DNA of 64,000 bases from Myrica gale (taxonomy: Eukaryota > Streptophyta > Magnoliopsida > Fagales > Myricaceae). The DNA is taken from contig OZ005605.1 in NCBI GenBank assembly GCA_963930655.1, positions 11,601,501 through 11,665,500 of the forward strand, written 5' to 3'. The position numbers and the translations under genes are program-made. Every line of letters starts with the position of its first letter. Position 1 is the stretch's first letter. Below, in pieces: positions 33,741 through 46,445 of the stretch. Under the pieces are notes generated by a model. It worked only from the letters and a program-made list of their open reading frames with translations, was not told the DNA's origin and ran no database searches.

Positions 33741-36236
33741 AGGGGCTATATAGATCGGACAAGTGTGATGTGAGTCTAGGTGACAACCAAAGAGAGGGGG
33801 AGGCTGAACAGGGTTTAAAAAAATTAATTTTTTTAATAATAAGTTAAGATAAATAAACAATAGAAAGCAGTGCACCACAAACACAATTATAATGCAAATA
33901 AAGAGAGCAAGGCTATTGACTTCCTTGGGCGTTCTCCACTATTCTCCAATAGTAAAGACACTTTAGCTTCCCGGGTGTTAAGTAACCGTTACAAAATGAT
34001 TTACGAGCTCACGCTTCAACTCTCTTCAGTAAATTCCAACAACCCATGGGATTTCTTCTACCCTCACGTGTAGGACCAAGTGTTACACACAACGCTCTAA
34101 TGTTGTAGCACAACTTTGAGGTGTCGATTCCTCATGGAAATGGGTGAACGAAATACAATTAGAACAAGAAAACTAAAGGAAACTACTTAATTATCAATTA
34201 GAAATAATTTGATTGAATTATGATTTTAGAAACTTAAAATTATGACGGTGAAAAAGGTTACTCAACATTAGGGATAGTAAAGCATCGGGAATTCCTCGTT
34301 CGAATCAGGTATATCAATTTCTTCTTGATTCATTGAATAACACAACTGGAGAATTCAACTCCAAAGTCCCCAGTTGGAAGATATAGAACTATAAAGTAAA
34401 ACTAATTCAGAGGTAACTCTTTGAGAAATCATTCACTATTTTAAAACCTTATGAGTTATTATTCTTATTTACATAACCTAATGATGACAATATACCTCAT
34501 GAGTAATATTGCAGCAGAAAATCAAATAAGCAAGATAATAACTTATTTGAAAACACAATCATGGACGTTAACCATTCGATAGATAAAGCATGATTGAATA
34601 TATGAAGAGAAATATTCCAAGATCATTCAAAGATGAGAAAAAAAAACTAACAATAGTTGGAGAATGATAAACAAAACTTGTATCAACATGAAGAAAAATT
34701 ACATAAATCAAAAGCAAATAAATAATACAATTATTCATACGAGTTCATCCTTAGCCTTGCTTAGAGATTTAGCTATCCATTTGCACAAAGAAACTCTCTC
34801 CCCCAAAAGATAGCTAAATAAAAGAAAAAAGAAACTAAAAAACAGTCCAAATTTGCACTTTTAGAAGTGCTTTCCCTCGTCCTCTGAGTTATCTTCCTTC
34901 CAAAGAAAGAAAATCGTATCCCAAATTCGCACATTCAATGTTCCAGATTTTACTCCTAAAATTTGGGCTATTTTTTACCTGTTAAAATTCAAATTTAAAA
35001 AGCGTTATTTTTCTGGAGAATATGTAGCTCTTTGAGTTGAATTTCATATCTGTTATGAATAAGATCAATCCGATATCTGAAGTGGAAAATATGATAATAA
35101 TAGTGACGACTGCTCAAAGAATATCATACCCTTAATTCTCCAGATATTGCGGCACCTATTTCGCTTAGTCAATGTCGGAAATTGGAATCTTTATTTATGA
35201 AGAAAATGCTACTTTAAGTTTGCTTTCCAACGCTTCTTGAATCGTATTAATCTCATTTTAGATGAAAGAGATATGGTAATAATACTGTAAGCTACGCAAG
35301 AGATATCCTAATTCAGGATTTTTTCAAACTCACTACTCGATATCAATTTATTCAACTCTAGGTCTTCTTGCTTGATTGGATAAAACCCAGTACTCGAATT
35401 AAGGTCCATATCTTCATATTAGAATTCCAACTCTTCTTAATTTGTTTCCTGCAATAAAATCTTTAAAAATCAATCACAACAAGACACTTAGTAATATAAC
35501 AATCAAGATGAAAAAATACCATTACAACGTCCAAATTATACTTATTTATTAGCAAATAAACATGAAAAAGTAATGGTTAGAGTGCAATTTTATGCACTCA
35601 TTAGATGAGTATGGGGATATAATAAAGAAAGACTCTCTAAGCAAAATAAACAAGTATAAAGCACAATGATGAGCAATAGAACAATATTTGAGTAAGAAAG
35701 CTTTCGTCTTGGCAGGTGTAGGACTAGCTTTCTTGAGATTGAGTTCTTTTCTCTTTTCAAAGCTCTTTCTCTCTCTAGAAGACTAGGTAAAAAATAATGT
35801 GCAAGTTCCTATCTTTATATCTCCATCTTGTTCTATTTACAACCATCTTGTCTTAAAAGGTATTCAAGTGAATTTCTTGTACCATTGGAAGTGTACCCAA
35901 GTCATTTTACTACAAAAAAACGTGTCGGGGGCGTTCTAGGATTTTCTGCAAAATTGCAGCATGTGTCAACACATAGTTGGCATATGTCGACACCACAAAA
36001 TTGGTCTGAAACTTTGTTCTTAGGTGCCAGTGCAATGTGTCGACGTCATCAAACTTGCATTCGGGTGATAGTGCAGTGTGTCGACGTCATCCTTCCATGT
36101 GTCAACACTATCAAACTTGCTCTTGGGTGACAGTACAATGTGTTGACACCATCAATGTTGGAGAGATTTTTTGGCAATTTGAAAGAGTATTTCCACTAAA
36201 AATTTTCTACGAACACATACACTTAACAATGTGACC
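33741..36236. other. Old retrotransposon-derived DNA, no gene
   Basis: AT-rich, with only short unconvincing frames. Wording such as CTCACGTGTAGGACCAAG and GTGCAATTTTATGCACTC suggests LTR or untranslated retrotransposon DNA, but no boundary or domain could be set. 35959-36155 contains repeated TGTCGAC words. Confidence 0.4.
35959..36155 (+). repeat. Degenerate TGTCGAC minisatellite
   Basis: Four to five spaced copies of a TGTGTCGACGTCATC / TGTCAACACTATC word, each preceded by TTCGGGTGATAGTGCA-like sequence. Wording and order resemble the minisatellite at 44419-44890. Confidence 0.5.
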
Positions 36237-38238
36237 TTTTTAGCTTTTGTATTGGTGTTTAAACACGTTTGGAAATTTTATAGAGAGATAAATAGGGTGT
36301 CCAGCCATTAAGAGAGAACCTACAATCAAATGAAAAACTTAGTGCTTATACAAGAGAAACTCGATTAACAAAGAAGTGGAAATGCTAGAACAAAGGGAAG
36401 AAACAAGAACAAATCCGATTAGAAAAGTTAGAGACAAAACCTAGAAGAACAAAGAAGAAATCTATTGATATAATGTTTAGTAGTTATCTATAAGCTTTTC
36501 TTTGTAAATTTCGGTTATTATCTTTTCATTTCAGCTTGATTCTTCTTTTGTTCTTCGAATTAGATTCAGCTTTTTTCAAGCTAGTTCAAGAAATTTGTAA
36601 GTTCTTGAATACTCTATAGCATTCTGCTATGCGGTTACCTTGATGTTTCTTTCACAAGGTGTTATTGGTGAAGAACAATTTGTGTTCTTGAAAATGAGCA
36701 TTTTTCAATGACGATATTAAGGTTAGAATTGTTCTCTCTAACTTTGATCTGTTTATTTTCATCATTCCCTTATGAAAAGTGTTCTCGGAACCTTTCATGT
36801 GTCAAATTCGTTGTTCTTTACTGAGTCTCTACTTGTTGATATCATTTTAGTACTCCAATATGTGGGCTAGAGCAAATCGAGTACTATTATGTTCTTGTTG
36901 TTAAGTGTGTTTTTCCATGCACTTGTTCTCTTGTTATTTGTTGAGGTTGTGACTTGCAAAGTTCGATTTGAAATGGATTGTGATTGACAACACATATTTC
37001 ATTGTTCTGTGTTTGACACTTGATGTGAGTGGATATTGAAAGTAAGACATGACATATCCTGTATTTTTGGGCAGTGATAGGAGACATGCATGCTTACCTT
37101 GTGATTGTGGTTAAGATATGACATATCTTGTAATGTTGGGCATTGCTAGAGATATGGATGCTTAATTAGTGGAGAAGTGAGTGCTAGTACTATGTAAAAT
37201 GAGGATGTACAACCACATTCGTGTGGTCCTCGTGGTTTTATGTGGCTCCACCTTTGGGTTTGAGCGGTGGTTTCGAATGTATGTGGAATGGTCCTAAGGA
37301 GGGACATAAAACTGACTATGGGGGTTAAGTAGAGGGTGGTGGTTGGAATATCCTCATTCTACGTTGTTATGATTTCTTCCTCGGTGATTCCATTGTTTTG
37401 AATAATTATATCTTTCAAATTTGAATCTCTTTGATACTTTCGTTGATATTCATCCTTATTTCCACTAACCCTTGGCATTACTGAGTCATTTGGACTCCTT
37501 TTATGTTGTTGCTCTAGCAGATGTCTGAATACTATTTAGATGAATTTACAAAAACCTCAGGGCATCACCAACTTATCTTGGACCTCAAATTTCGTGTTTG
37601 GGTAACAGCGGGTTTGGAGGTTCTGATTTAAGGACGAGGCCATCATTGGATCACCTGAGATTCTAATGAGTATGTTGACTTGTCCAACCTCAGTGATTCT
37701 GACAGATATCATTAGAGACCCCTCAAGCAATACCTATCGTAGATGACTTTTGTAGAAGTTTAATTATGTGCGTTTTGTAGTATATGCATAAGAAATAATA
37801 AAGAAAAAAGATGAACTATGAAGAAGACCAAGTCTTGATGTTATGCTTTAACATAAAGTCTTGTTGCTCTTAACGATCCTCCCATTGACTGTAATCTCAC
37901 ACTAACAGCGATATATATTACTATACGACAGCGCTAGAGATCTTAACAAATTGAGTTATTGAATAAAAAGAAGAAGAAAGGTGTGGGGATGCCACACAGG
38001 TTGGATTGGATTGAGGCCATGGGGATAGCTCGTGAGGGGCCTACACGTTCGAACCAAGTTGAGCATGAGTTGTGACCTAGACTGAGTTGCACAAGGATCG
38101 GCGGACTAGCTGGACTGATCAGGTTTATCCTATTTGATTGGGGTTGATTGAAAAAAAATTAGAAGAATTTTTTTAAAAAAGTTCAATGCAAGTGCTAAAT
38201 GAGTTAGTTCAGAGGAAACAAATCCCATGGTTCCCTAT
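36237..38238. other. LTR-like DNA, no gene
   Basis: No recognisable protein. Contains TTACTGAGTCA at 37477-37487, the complement of the box shared by the giant LTRs, and a GGTCCTAAGGAGGGACATAAAA block, so this may be a plus-oriented gypsy LTR relic. Ends not found. Confidence 0.35.
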
Positions 38239-38642
38239 TGTTGGAAGATAAGAATTTGATTTGATTAAGGATTGGATAAAGCTAAATATTTGATGCCAAT
38301 TTTGGATCGTATAATTTCTCTCCAATTTTTTCATTGAAAAATAGATATATATGTATGATTAGTGACATTGTTAACTAAAATAGTAACATTGACTTACTGT
38401 GAAATTTCATATAACCAAAAAAACACATATGCTAAAATAGTGAATATTGTGTTTGATTTGGTGGCCAAAAGAAAATTAAGAGTCATAAATATTTTGTATA
38501 CATGTTGTTAAGACAATTGTGATTGATATTTTGCATATATACTCTATCGTGTATTGCTATATATATTGAATGTGTGAGGGAGAAAGGAAAACACACTTTC
38601 TTGTCTTTTTCCTGTGGAATCCTAGTTTCTATGACTATGACA
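38239..38642 (+). mobile_element. Copia-type LTR (about 404 bp) with primer-binding site
   Basis: Starts TGTTGGAAG and ends CTATGACA, followed at once by TGGTATCAGAGCAC (38643-38656), a primer-binding site for initiator methionine tRNA. It is therefore a 5' LTR. The following body is cut at 39094 by a gypsy-type LTR. A copia gag-protease scrap beyond it (45880-46445) might belong to it, but this is unproven. Confidence 0.75.
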
Positions 38643-38656
38643 TGGTATCAGAGCAC
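38643..38656 (+). other. Primer-binding site
   Basis: TGGTATCAGAGCAC, complementary to the initiator methionine tRNA 3' end, directly after the LTR. Confidence 0.8.
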
Positions 38657-39093
38657 TAGGTAGAATATCTTTCCTACCACAACTTCTTCATCTTCAATCT
38701 TGTGGTACTTTGAGGTGAGAAAATGTAATTAACCCATTATTTTTTCTCTCTTCCTGATTTTATGTTTCAATGATGTGAGTGACAACCCATTCATCATGAC
38801 ATTGAAATATGGTTGCCCCCCTTGTGTGTGGTAGTTGGCATAATCGTGTCAGGTTGCAATTGTAGATGACATTATGTGCTCTATGGTGTTTTACGGGTGG
38901 TTTTGGTGGTGTTCAGTGCTTCTTACCTTGCATATGTGTTCTTCAGTACTCTTTATGGTGATTATGCTGTCTAGCGGTAGTGTTTGTGGTGATTCCGGCA
39001 TCAAGTGGTAGTTCTGACAAGTTCTGTGGTCCTCGCCAATTGACGGAAGCTTCTCGGTATTGTCTGTGATGGTCCAAGCATGGATGAGTCATC

Positions 39094-41697
39094 TGTCATG
39101 CCCTGAACGCTAACTCGAAGGGGCCAATCACAGCCGCGAGCATTCATCGATTGAATGCTCCAGCGAACTTAACTAAGATTTTGCAGCGGAATTTTTTTAT
39201 TTGGCTGAGATAAGAAGGAACGTTGCCTGTGTCTAAAGACAGGCCTAATAGATTCACCTATAAGCTTATCCTTCACAGAACGACTTAAATATCAACAGTA
39301 TAAATACCATAGATTCAACATATACAACTAACAAAATATTTGGGAATCGGTCTCGGACTACAATGGGCCACCAAAAATCAATAGGATTACACTGCCCGCA
39401 CAAAACCAACAAAGAATCTTCTTGAACAAATACTAAGGGAGGGCACCCTTATGAGGCCCTTCCTCTTAAGACAAGTAGTCCTCGAAACTTCTTTCACCTG
39501 ACACATCTGGAATGATACAATTAAAAATTGGTGAGTCAAATGACTCAGTAAGGGATACTTTGAAGTAAAAAGTACATGCCCTGCATGATCATGGATATCA
39601 GTTATGCATGTATGCCAAATGGAAATGCTTACATATGCACGAGACACATGCACTTGATCTTAAAAAGGTTTCTTCCTTGACTTTGGACAACTTATAACGC
39701 TCCATTTACCCTTGAAGTCAGGGTTGTGCGTTCCCATCGGAACCATTCCCCTTTCCCTCGGGAATATGTCATTTGGTCGTGCTAGCCCTTGATGTAGCCC
39801 CAGGCCTGATGGCTAAACACGACCCTTGGAGGTCCACACCTTCTCGCATTTGTCTTTCAATGTGGTTGCACATACCTCGAGGACTACCCATCCTTCTCGC
39901 ATTCGTCTTTCGGAATGGGTGCCCTTAGGAGTCATCCATCCTTCTCGCATTCGTCCTTCGTAGTGGATGCATCTATCATACTTAGGTACGGTACCAACCA
40001 TCTTATTTAGCCCCATAACATATCTTGACATAGCATAAAATCGTACTTTCTTTTGCATAAAATTTCCCTTACTTTCTTTTGAGAAATCAATGCAATGCTC
40101 ATGACGTGCTTATGCCATGCTTGATGACAAATATCATGATGTATATCATAAAATATCATAACTTAACATAAACTTTGTACTTTCATTTGCATAAAACTTT
40201 CTTTATTCTTTTAAGAAAATCATGCAAATACTTATGTCATGCTTAACAATAAGTATTCATGATGTGTATCATTTCAGTTTTCGGAAAAACATAATTTTCA
40301 GCTTACCTTGGTCCTCTTGAGCCTAGGGTGGAGCTTTGCCTACGAGCGAGTCATAATAATGACATTTAGAAGGTTACTAGATGACTAGAATAACTATTCA
40401 AGTAAAGCACATCATACAATTTCACCCATATGCAAGTTGCTGGGGATGTCCAAGCGGATAGCGCCGACATCTCCGGTTTCAAAATTCATAACTTTAAAAC
40501 GTGATTCCAAATTACATGAAATTTCTTTTAAACTATTCAGCTTTCATAAATCAAACTCGAAGATCACAGTCACAAGTATCAAAGTTCCTATGCATTTTCG
40601 AAACACTTCATCTTTAGAAGAACTTCTTAGGGTAACCCTACTGCTGCCTCCAGTTCGGCCTTCCATTTTTAAAATACCATAACTTCTTTCATACATCTCC
40701 TACTTGCACGAATTTTATCTTAAAGTCTTCTTCTTTCATAGACTCAACATCCAAGATCAGATTCGTAAAGATTGAACCTAAACTGATCACTCTAAGGCAC
40801 TTGAAATAAACCATAATTCTAAACATATAAGGTTGCTGACAGCTTGACGTCGGAACCTTTAAAAATTCATAACTTATTCAATGCTTATCGGAATGACCTG
40901 AAATTTGGTTTGAAGTCTTTTAGTTTCATAGAACTCTGCTCTAACCTTAGTTGAAGGGTAAACTATGATATCAAGGTTACCTTAAATCGAGTCTAGTGAT
41001 CTGCCAAAATTTGTGATTGCATGAAACATTATACCCGAGTAAGTTGTTGTTTTCACCATTATACGTGTTCGACTCGTATATAACCTCAGTTCACTTATTC
41101 TTTCCAGCAATATCATTGATTTCTAGCTCCTTTGGACCTCAATCCTTTCCGATTACAAGGGACAACACCACATATCCATACCATGGCATATTCGGCCATG
41201 CATGCGCAAAACAACTTTCAGCTTTTGATCAATACCTTATCATTCTCATAGGCTTTTATCATACACCTATAACGCATTATTGGCACCCTATTTCAAGATC
41301 CATCCATGCACGCTTTCTTAGACCCCAAGATATTATTTAATCCAATCAAGGAGACAACAACAGAACCCTAACAACACCCAATATCTCTCGGCTTTCGTTC
41401 ATTCATACTGCCTAGGGTAGTTTGCATTTCTATCATCCAATCCCATCTCCTCTACACCTTAATCTAACATGCAAACATAGATCCTAAAAGCTCAGCAACA
41501 AAAAATCAAACACAAAGCTTTCGGTTTGAAACTCAGCAACCTAAAACATGCTTAATTCCCATTTTCCTTGTTTCACAAATCACTTTACATTGCATGTGAC
41601 TAAAGGCCACTCTTTTCTCATTTTCCATCCACTAGAACTCAAGAAGAGTTCATTATAGGGCACTGCCGTGACCCCTATTTCTTTTCCATACATCACT
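39094..41697 (-). mobile_element. Long gypsy-type LTR, outer copy, part 1
   Basis: Begins TGTCATGCCCTGAACGC like the giant LTR at 8979, has the GACTCAGTAAGGG box at 39542-39554 and the tandem CATCCTTCTCGCATTCGTC blocks (39880-39970), and keeps the GGTACGGTACC palindrome. At 41697 it is split by another LTR of the same superfamily and continues at 45229. Confidence 0.8.
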
Positions 41698-44600
41698 TGT
41701 CACGCCCCGAACGCTAGCCCGAAGGGGGTTAATGACATCCGCGAACATCCACTCAATGAATGTTCCAGCGTTTCTCTTAATCATGCAGCGGATTTTTTTT
41801 TTATACAAATACATAAAACACCTACAACTGAGAGAGATGGGCCAAAGAGATTTACATAAACTTCAACTTACACAATTGACTACAACGGCAATAGTGAAAG
41901 CATCCAAATTACATGTAATGTCTGCATGACTGAAGTACAAGTCCTAAGGGATTCCAACAAAACCTTTATATGGACCTACTCATAACATATAAGTAATACA
42001 TCTTGAATCCTTATACACACAACATAGACATTCACAGGATGCCTGCTAGTACTTCCTATGAACTCTTCAACTTCTGATTCTGATAACCACGACTAAGATA
42101 CTAGACATCAAAACCTTGAACTCTAATAGTCCGAATAACCCATGACCACCACACGACGGAGGCTCATGATGACTCTTCAAAATTACATCTAACCTTTAAT
42201 GAACAACAAAGAGGGATGAGGACGTTCCCATCGGTCCCTCTTCTAGATTTTCCCACCTGAATTGTTATCTGGAATGATACAATTGAAAACATCTGTGAGT
42301 CGAAAGACTCAGTAAGGAATTATAATTAAAACATGAGCTTGAAATCATGGTTTGCAAATATGAACTTGAAATCGTGAGTTTGAAACCATGAACTTATTCT
42401 TTGCACTCATAATCTTGAACTTGAAATCATACACTTGCTTTTAAACTTGAAATCATCATGAACTCGATATCATAATGAACTTAAAATTATAAGCATGCAC
42501 TTGACTTAAAATCATAAGCATGCGCTTAAACTTGAAATAATCATAAACTTGAACATAATGTAATTCAAGTACAACTTGAAATATCATGAGCCTTAACTTG
42601 AAATAGTCATAAACTTGAACTTTAAATATCATGTATACATATGTAATTCATGCATGATCATGAATCGTGATGCACGTGTATGCCTCATGATTGCATATGC
42701 ACATGCACTTGCTCTTGAAAACATCTCTTATACTTATAAAGCTCTTTCTTTTGGAAAATCTTTTCCATTCTTATCCTATGGGCTACTTGAGCTCCATTTA
42801 CCCCTGGCATCAGGGTTGTGCGTTCCCGTTGGAACTGTCCCCTATTTCCCTTGGAGACCTTACATATGGTCGAGCTAGCACACCTTCTCAATGTCCTTCA
42901 GTGGCTAGACACGACTCTTGGAGGTTCACACCTTCTTGCAAGCATCCTTCAGTGTGATTGCACATACCTCCCGGACTACCCATCCTTCTTGCAAGCATCC
43001 TTCGGTATGGGTGTCCTAGGTGACATCCATCCTTCACGTAAACGTCCTTCGGTATGGATGCACCTTCTTGACTTGGTACGGTACCGACCGACTTGGGTTC
43101 ATTAACTTAATTGAAACTTAACGTAAAGTAGCATAAAAATGGTACTTTCATTTGCATAAAATTTCTCCTTCTTTCTTATGAGAAAAATAAATGCAAATGC
43201 AATTGCTCATGACGTGCTCATGTCATGCTTGATGATGAGTAATCAACTTATCATAAAATGTTTCTAATGCTCTTGATAGTTCGTGCTTAATGACAATATC
43301 TCATAAACCTTTCATGTTTATTTGCACAAAAACTTCTTTCATGCTTTCATACAAATACGTATACGATGTCATGCTTGTTGAGAAATAACTTGTCATGCGT
43401 GGTTATAAACATGTTATGCTTATTCATAAAAACATGCTGTGTATCATTCCAGTTTTGTAAAGCGTAAGTTGCTACTTACTATTTTCACTTACAAACGTAA
43501 GCTCCTCTTACTTTGCTTGCTTGTGGGTTGAATGCCCCTTTACCTACAATTGGATCATACCATTGTTATTCATAGGTTTACTAGACGTATAGAGTAATCA
43601 ATCAATTACTCACGCTTCATCATACAAAATCGTCCTTATTCCTCATTCAATATCTCATACTTATTCCTCGTTCAATATCTCATACTTTGTCATACACATA
43701 CTTCATCGTACAAAATCATCCAACGCCCACGAAATTTGCCCCAAGTGCCCTCCTCATATAACCTCATATACAAGACGTAGACTTTACACATACAACTCAA
43801 AACTTCCAACCAAAAACAATGATTTCATCACTAGAACAAAGGTTATTGCATCTATTTCACTCCCTTTGGTCTTTTATCAAACATCTAGAGCACATAACCA
43901 CTTTCTCTTGAACCTTCATTTCAGATCTAGCAATTTTTCCACATGTTCTCATGTAAAAATCTATGCTACACTTAAACACTTACAAGATCTACCTTGAACA
44001 TGCATAGATCCACACTAAACATCCATGAATCACAAGGAGAAAACTACTTAGACAAACTACCATCAAACCACAACCAACCAACAAGAGGAAACAAGAAGAG
44101 AATAGAGAGAGAGAGAGAGAGAATGTAGCACGATTTTCGGCCAGCAAGGATTTACCTTGCTTCTCTCCTCTTCCTCCTTCTTTTCTTCCTTCTTCTTTCT
44201 CTTCTTCCTTCTTCTTTCTCTTCTTCCTTCTTCTTTTTTCGGGTGGGTGACTTAGGGCATGGGAGGTATGATTTGGGGTAAAGGAAATGTGAGGCTGCGT
44301 GAAAGAGAGGGAGGTTAAATGCGAAAAGGGCTTGGGAGAAAAGACAGGGATGCCCTCCCTTATTTCCCCCCTTTTTCTCATGAATTCCACCTCACGTATT
44401 TTCTAGGGATTTAGTTATATGTGTCGACACCATCACTCAAGGTGTCGACACTTACAACACATTTAGTAGGATGTGTCGACACCATCACTCACGGTGTCGA
44501 CACTTCCAACACTTAGCCAAAGTGGGAAAAATGTAAACTCTCGGGTTTCAGTTAGATGTGTCGACACCATCACTCAAGGTGTCGACACTTCCATCACTTG

Positions 44601-45223
44601 GTCAAAATTCACGGGAGTTCTGGAAAAATGCACACTTTCGGGTTTTAGTTGGATGTGTCGACACCATCACTCAAGGTGTCGACACTTCCAACACTTAGTA
44701 AAAACCACTCTAGTTCCGGAAAAAAAATATAAACATTCGGGTGTCAGTCTAATGTGTCGACACTATGACCCAAGGTGTCGACACTTACAACACTTAGTCA
44801 AAATTCACTTTGGGCTCCAGGAAAAAGGTAAACTTTCGGGTTTCAGTCTAATGTGTCGACACTATACTCTAATGTGTCGACACTTACACCAACAATCACT
44901 CATTTAATCATACGTACATATTGAGGGAATCATAAACAACGACATCAATAAGGTAAGGTCGGGATCTCACAGCAATGTTACCTAAAAACAGGGTGCTAAA
45001 AATCTTCCTATTCCAACACCCCAATTATGATCCTCCAATTATTTCACTAAATACCCAAATACTCAACTTCAATATTGACAAACTACAACCAACATACCAA
45101 TTAAATTAAAAAAATAGATGCACCAAGTACTAGGGGAAATCTTCACCTGGACATAACTTAGATTAATTCCCCTATACCTGCCTTCCGCAATAATCAGAGC
45201 ACATGAAAAGTTGGGGTCTCACA
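41698..45223 (-). mobile_element. Long gypsy-type solo LTR (3,526 bp), nested
   Basis: Begins TGTCACGCCCCGAACGC and ends GGGGTCTCACA. Perfect 5-bp target-site duplication TCACT at 41693-41697 and 45224-45228. Shared box GACTCAGTAAGG at 42306-42317, tandem CATCCTTC repeats around 42890-43070 and GGTACGGTACCGACC. No internal coding region. A second LTR-end-like word GGGATCTCACA lies at 44961-44971. It carries the minisatellite 44419-44890 and a GAGA / polypyrimidine stretch near 44100-44240. Confidence 0.9.
44419..44890 (+). repeat. Minisatellite with TGTCGACACC hairpins, about 6 copies of 66-99 bp
   Basis: Units start near 44419, 44471, 44555, 44653, 44752 and 44851. Each has ATGTGTCGACACC, then about 8-9 nt (ATCACTCAA), then GGTGTCGACACTT, so each forms a 10-11 bp stem. 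Each is followed by CAACACTTAGTCAAAA and TTCGGGTTTCAGT. The reading frame across it is a by-product of the repeat. Confidence 0.9.
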
Positions 45224-45228
45224 TCACT

Positions 45229-45840
45229 TGTTTCACAACCTCAAGTTTCATGATTCATGCAAAGAGCATATACAAATCTCTTAAAGAGAACAACATGCAA
45301 GTAAAGAGAAAACTACCCAAACCCGAGCATGCTTGTTCTTTTTCTCTAAGTATAAACTGATTTGGTTTAGGATTTTATCTACCTTTTCTACCCACACTAC
45401 TCACATGCAAGGCACCCGACAACAAGCAAACATTAAGGAAGCATGATTTTTTTTCAAGAAAAGAGACAATGAACAACATTCAGCCAAGATAAGTTATTTT
45501 TTTTCCATTTCAACATCATCCACCTACATGTGTGCTATCAAACCAAAGTCGTGGCCTCTAAGTATATCATCCATCATCAAATGACAACAATCACAGCAAA
45601 ACATCTCACATCAAGAAGGTTTCATGAGAAGACACAACAACAACAACATTCGGCCAAAGAGAAATTTCACAACCACGGCCGAACCATCTCACCTTCTCTT
45701 TTCTCCTCTTTTCCTTCTTCTTCTTCCTCTCCCTTTCTTCTCTCTTCTCCTTCTTCTTCTCGGCCTTCTCTTCTTCTTTTGCTCGGCCTCGCTCTCCCTT
45801 TCTCTGTTTGGAGAGCAGAGCAAGTTTGCATGCTAACAAG
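45229..45840 (-). mobile_element. Long gypsy-type LTR, outer copy, part 2
   Basis: Continuation of the LTR that started at 39094, judged by the TCACT duplication and similar wording (TTCGGCC words, pyrimidine-rich CTTCTTCTCGGCC tract). Its expected end GGGTCTCACA is missing; it fades into copia sequence near 45840-45880. Confidence 0.6.
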
Positions 45841-45879
45841 CTCTAAAATTGTTGATGACCGCCAAAATGGTAGAGGGTC

Positions 45880-46445
45880 CTCCGGTTCAGGATTGTGTTA
45901 TAAAAATCATTTTCTTTATCTACGAATTGGAGACACTGGGTGTAAAGTGGATAGTGAGATCAAAGTTGGTGTGATACTGTCATCTTTGCCAGAATAGTTG
46001 AACCAGTTCATACTAAATTACAATTTGAACAAGATGATGGTGACATTGTCAAAGTTGCTCAACATGTTGTAGTCAGCTGAAGAACTTCTCAATAAAGAGA
46101 AAGGTTGTCTTATGGTAATGGAGAAGTCAACAATTATGAACTCAAGCCTAAGGGGAAGAGGTTCAAGAAACAGAAATGGTCTCAATATCCCACAAAAGAT
46201 AAGAGAGAGGACACACGCGATTCAGAGAAGATGGATAAGGAAAATTGTTTCCACTGTGGTAAGCAGAAGAAAAATTGTCGTGCTTACCTACTCCTAAGAA
46301 GAAAAAAGAATGATTCTGATGGTATGGCTATCATTGAACACGATTTAATGGAGTGTCCTTTAAATTTATGGTGTGTTGATTCTGGCATAGCATCTCACAT
46401 ATGCAATATGTTGCGAGGGTTCAAGGAAATCCAGAGACTTAAGTG
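45880..46445 (+). pseudogene. Ty1-copia gag-protease fragment
   Basis: Frames read a gag C-terminal part (VGVILSSLPE, then KMMVTL-like), a broken zinc knuckle (CFHCGKQKKNC; the His and last Cys spacing is lost) and the start of the aspartic protease (LWCVDSGIASHICNMLRGFKE; DSG in place of DTG/DSG-TSH). Related in wording to the element at 55.9-58.8 kb but on the other strand. Stops and shifts throughout. Confidence 0.8.

Noticed and set aside
43989..44390. 133-codon minus-strand frame with Lys/Glu run
   Set aside because: Same type of polypyrimidine tract inside the solo LTR. No domain or conserved neighbour.
44419..44890. Regular repeats with palindromes, CRISPR-like at first sight
   Set aside because: Spacers between the palindromes are themselves repeated, units vary in length, and this is plant nuclear DNA; it is a minisatellite.
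44473..44907. 144-codon frame with repeated CVDT/RHH blocks
   Set aside because: It translates the TGTCGACACC minisatellite. The unit length is not a multiple of three throughout and there is no start context or homologue.
44961..44971. Second LTR end (GGGATCTCACA) inside the 3.5 kb LTR, possible nested element
   Set aside because: The bases after it (GCAAT) match no flank of a TGTCACG start in the window, while the end at 45223 has an exact TCACT duplication.
45606..45839. Lys/Glu-rich 77-codon minus-strand frame
   Set aside because: Reads a CTTCTT-type pyrimidine tract backwards; low complexity inside an LTR.
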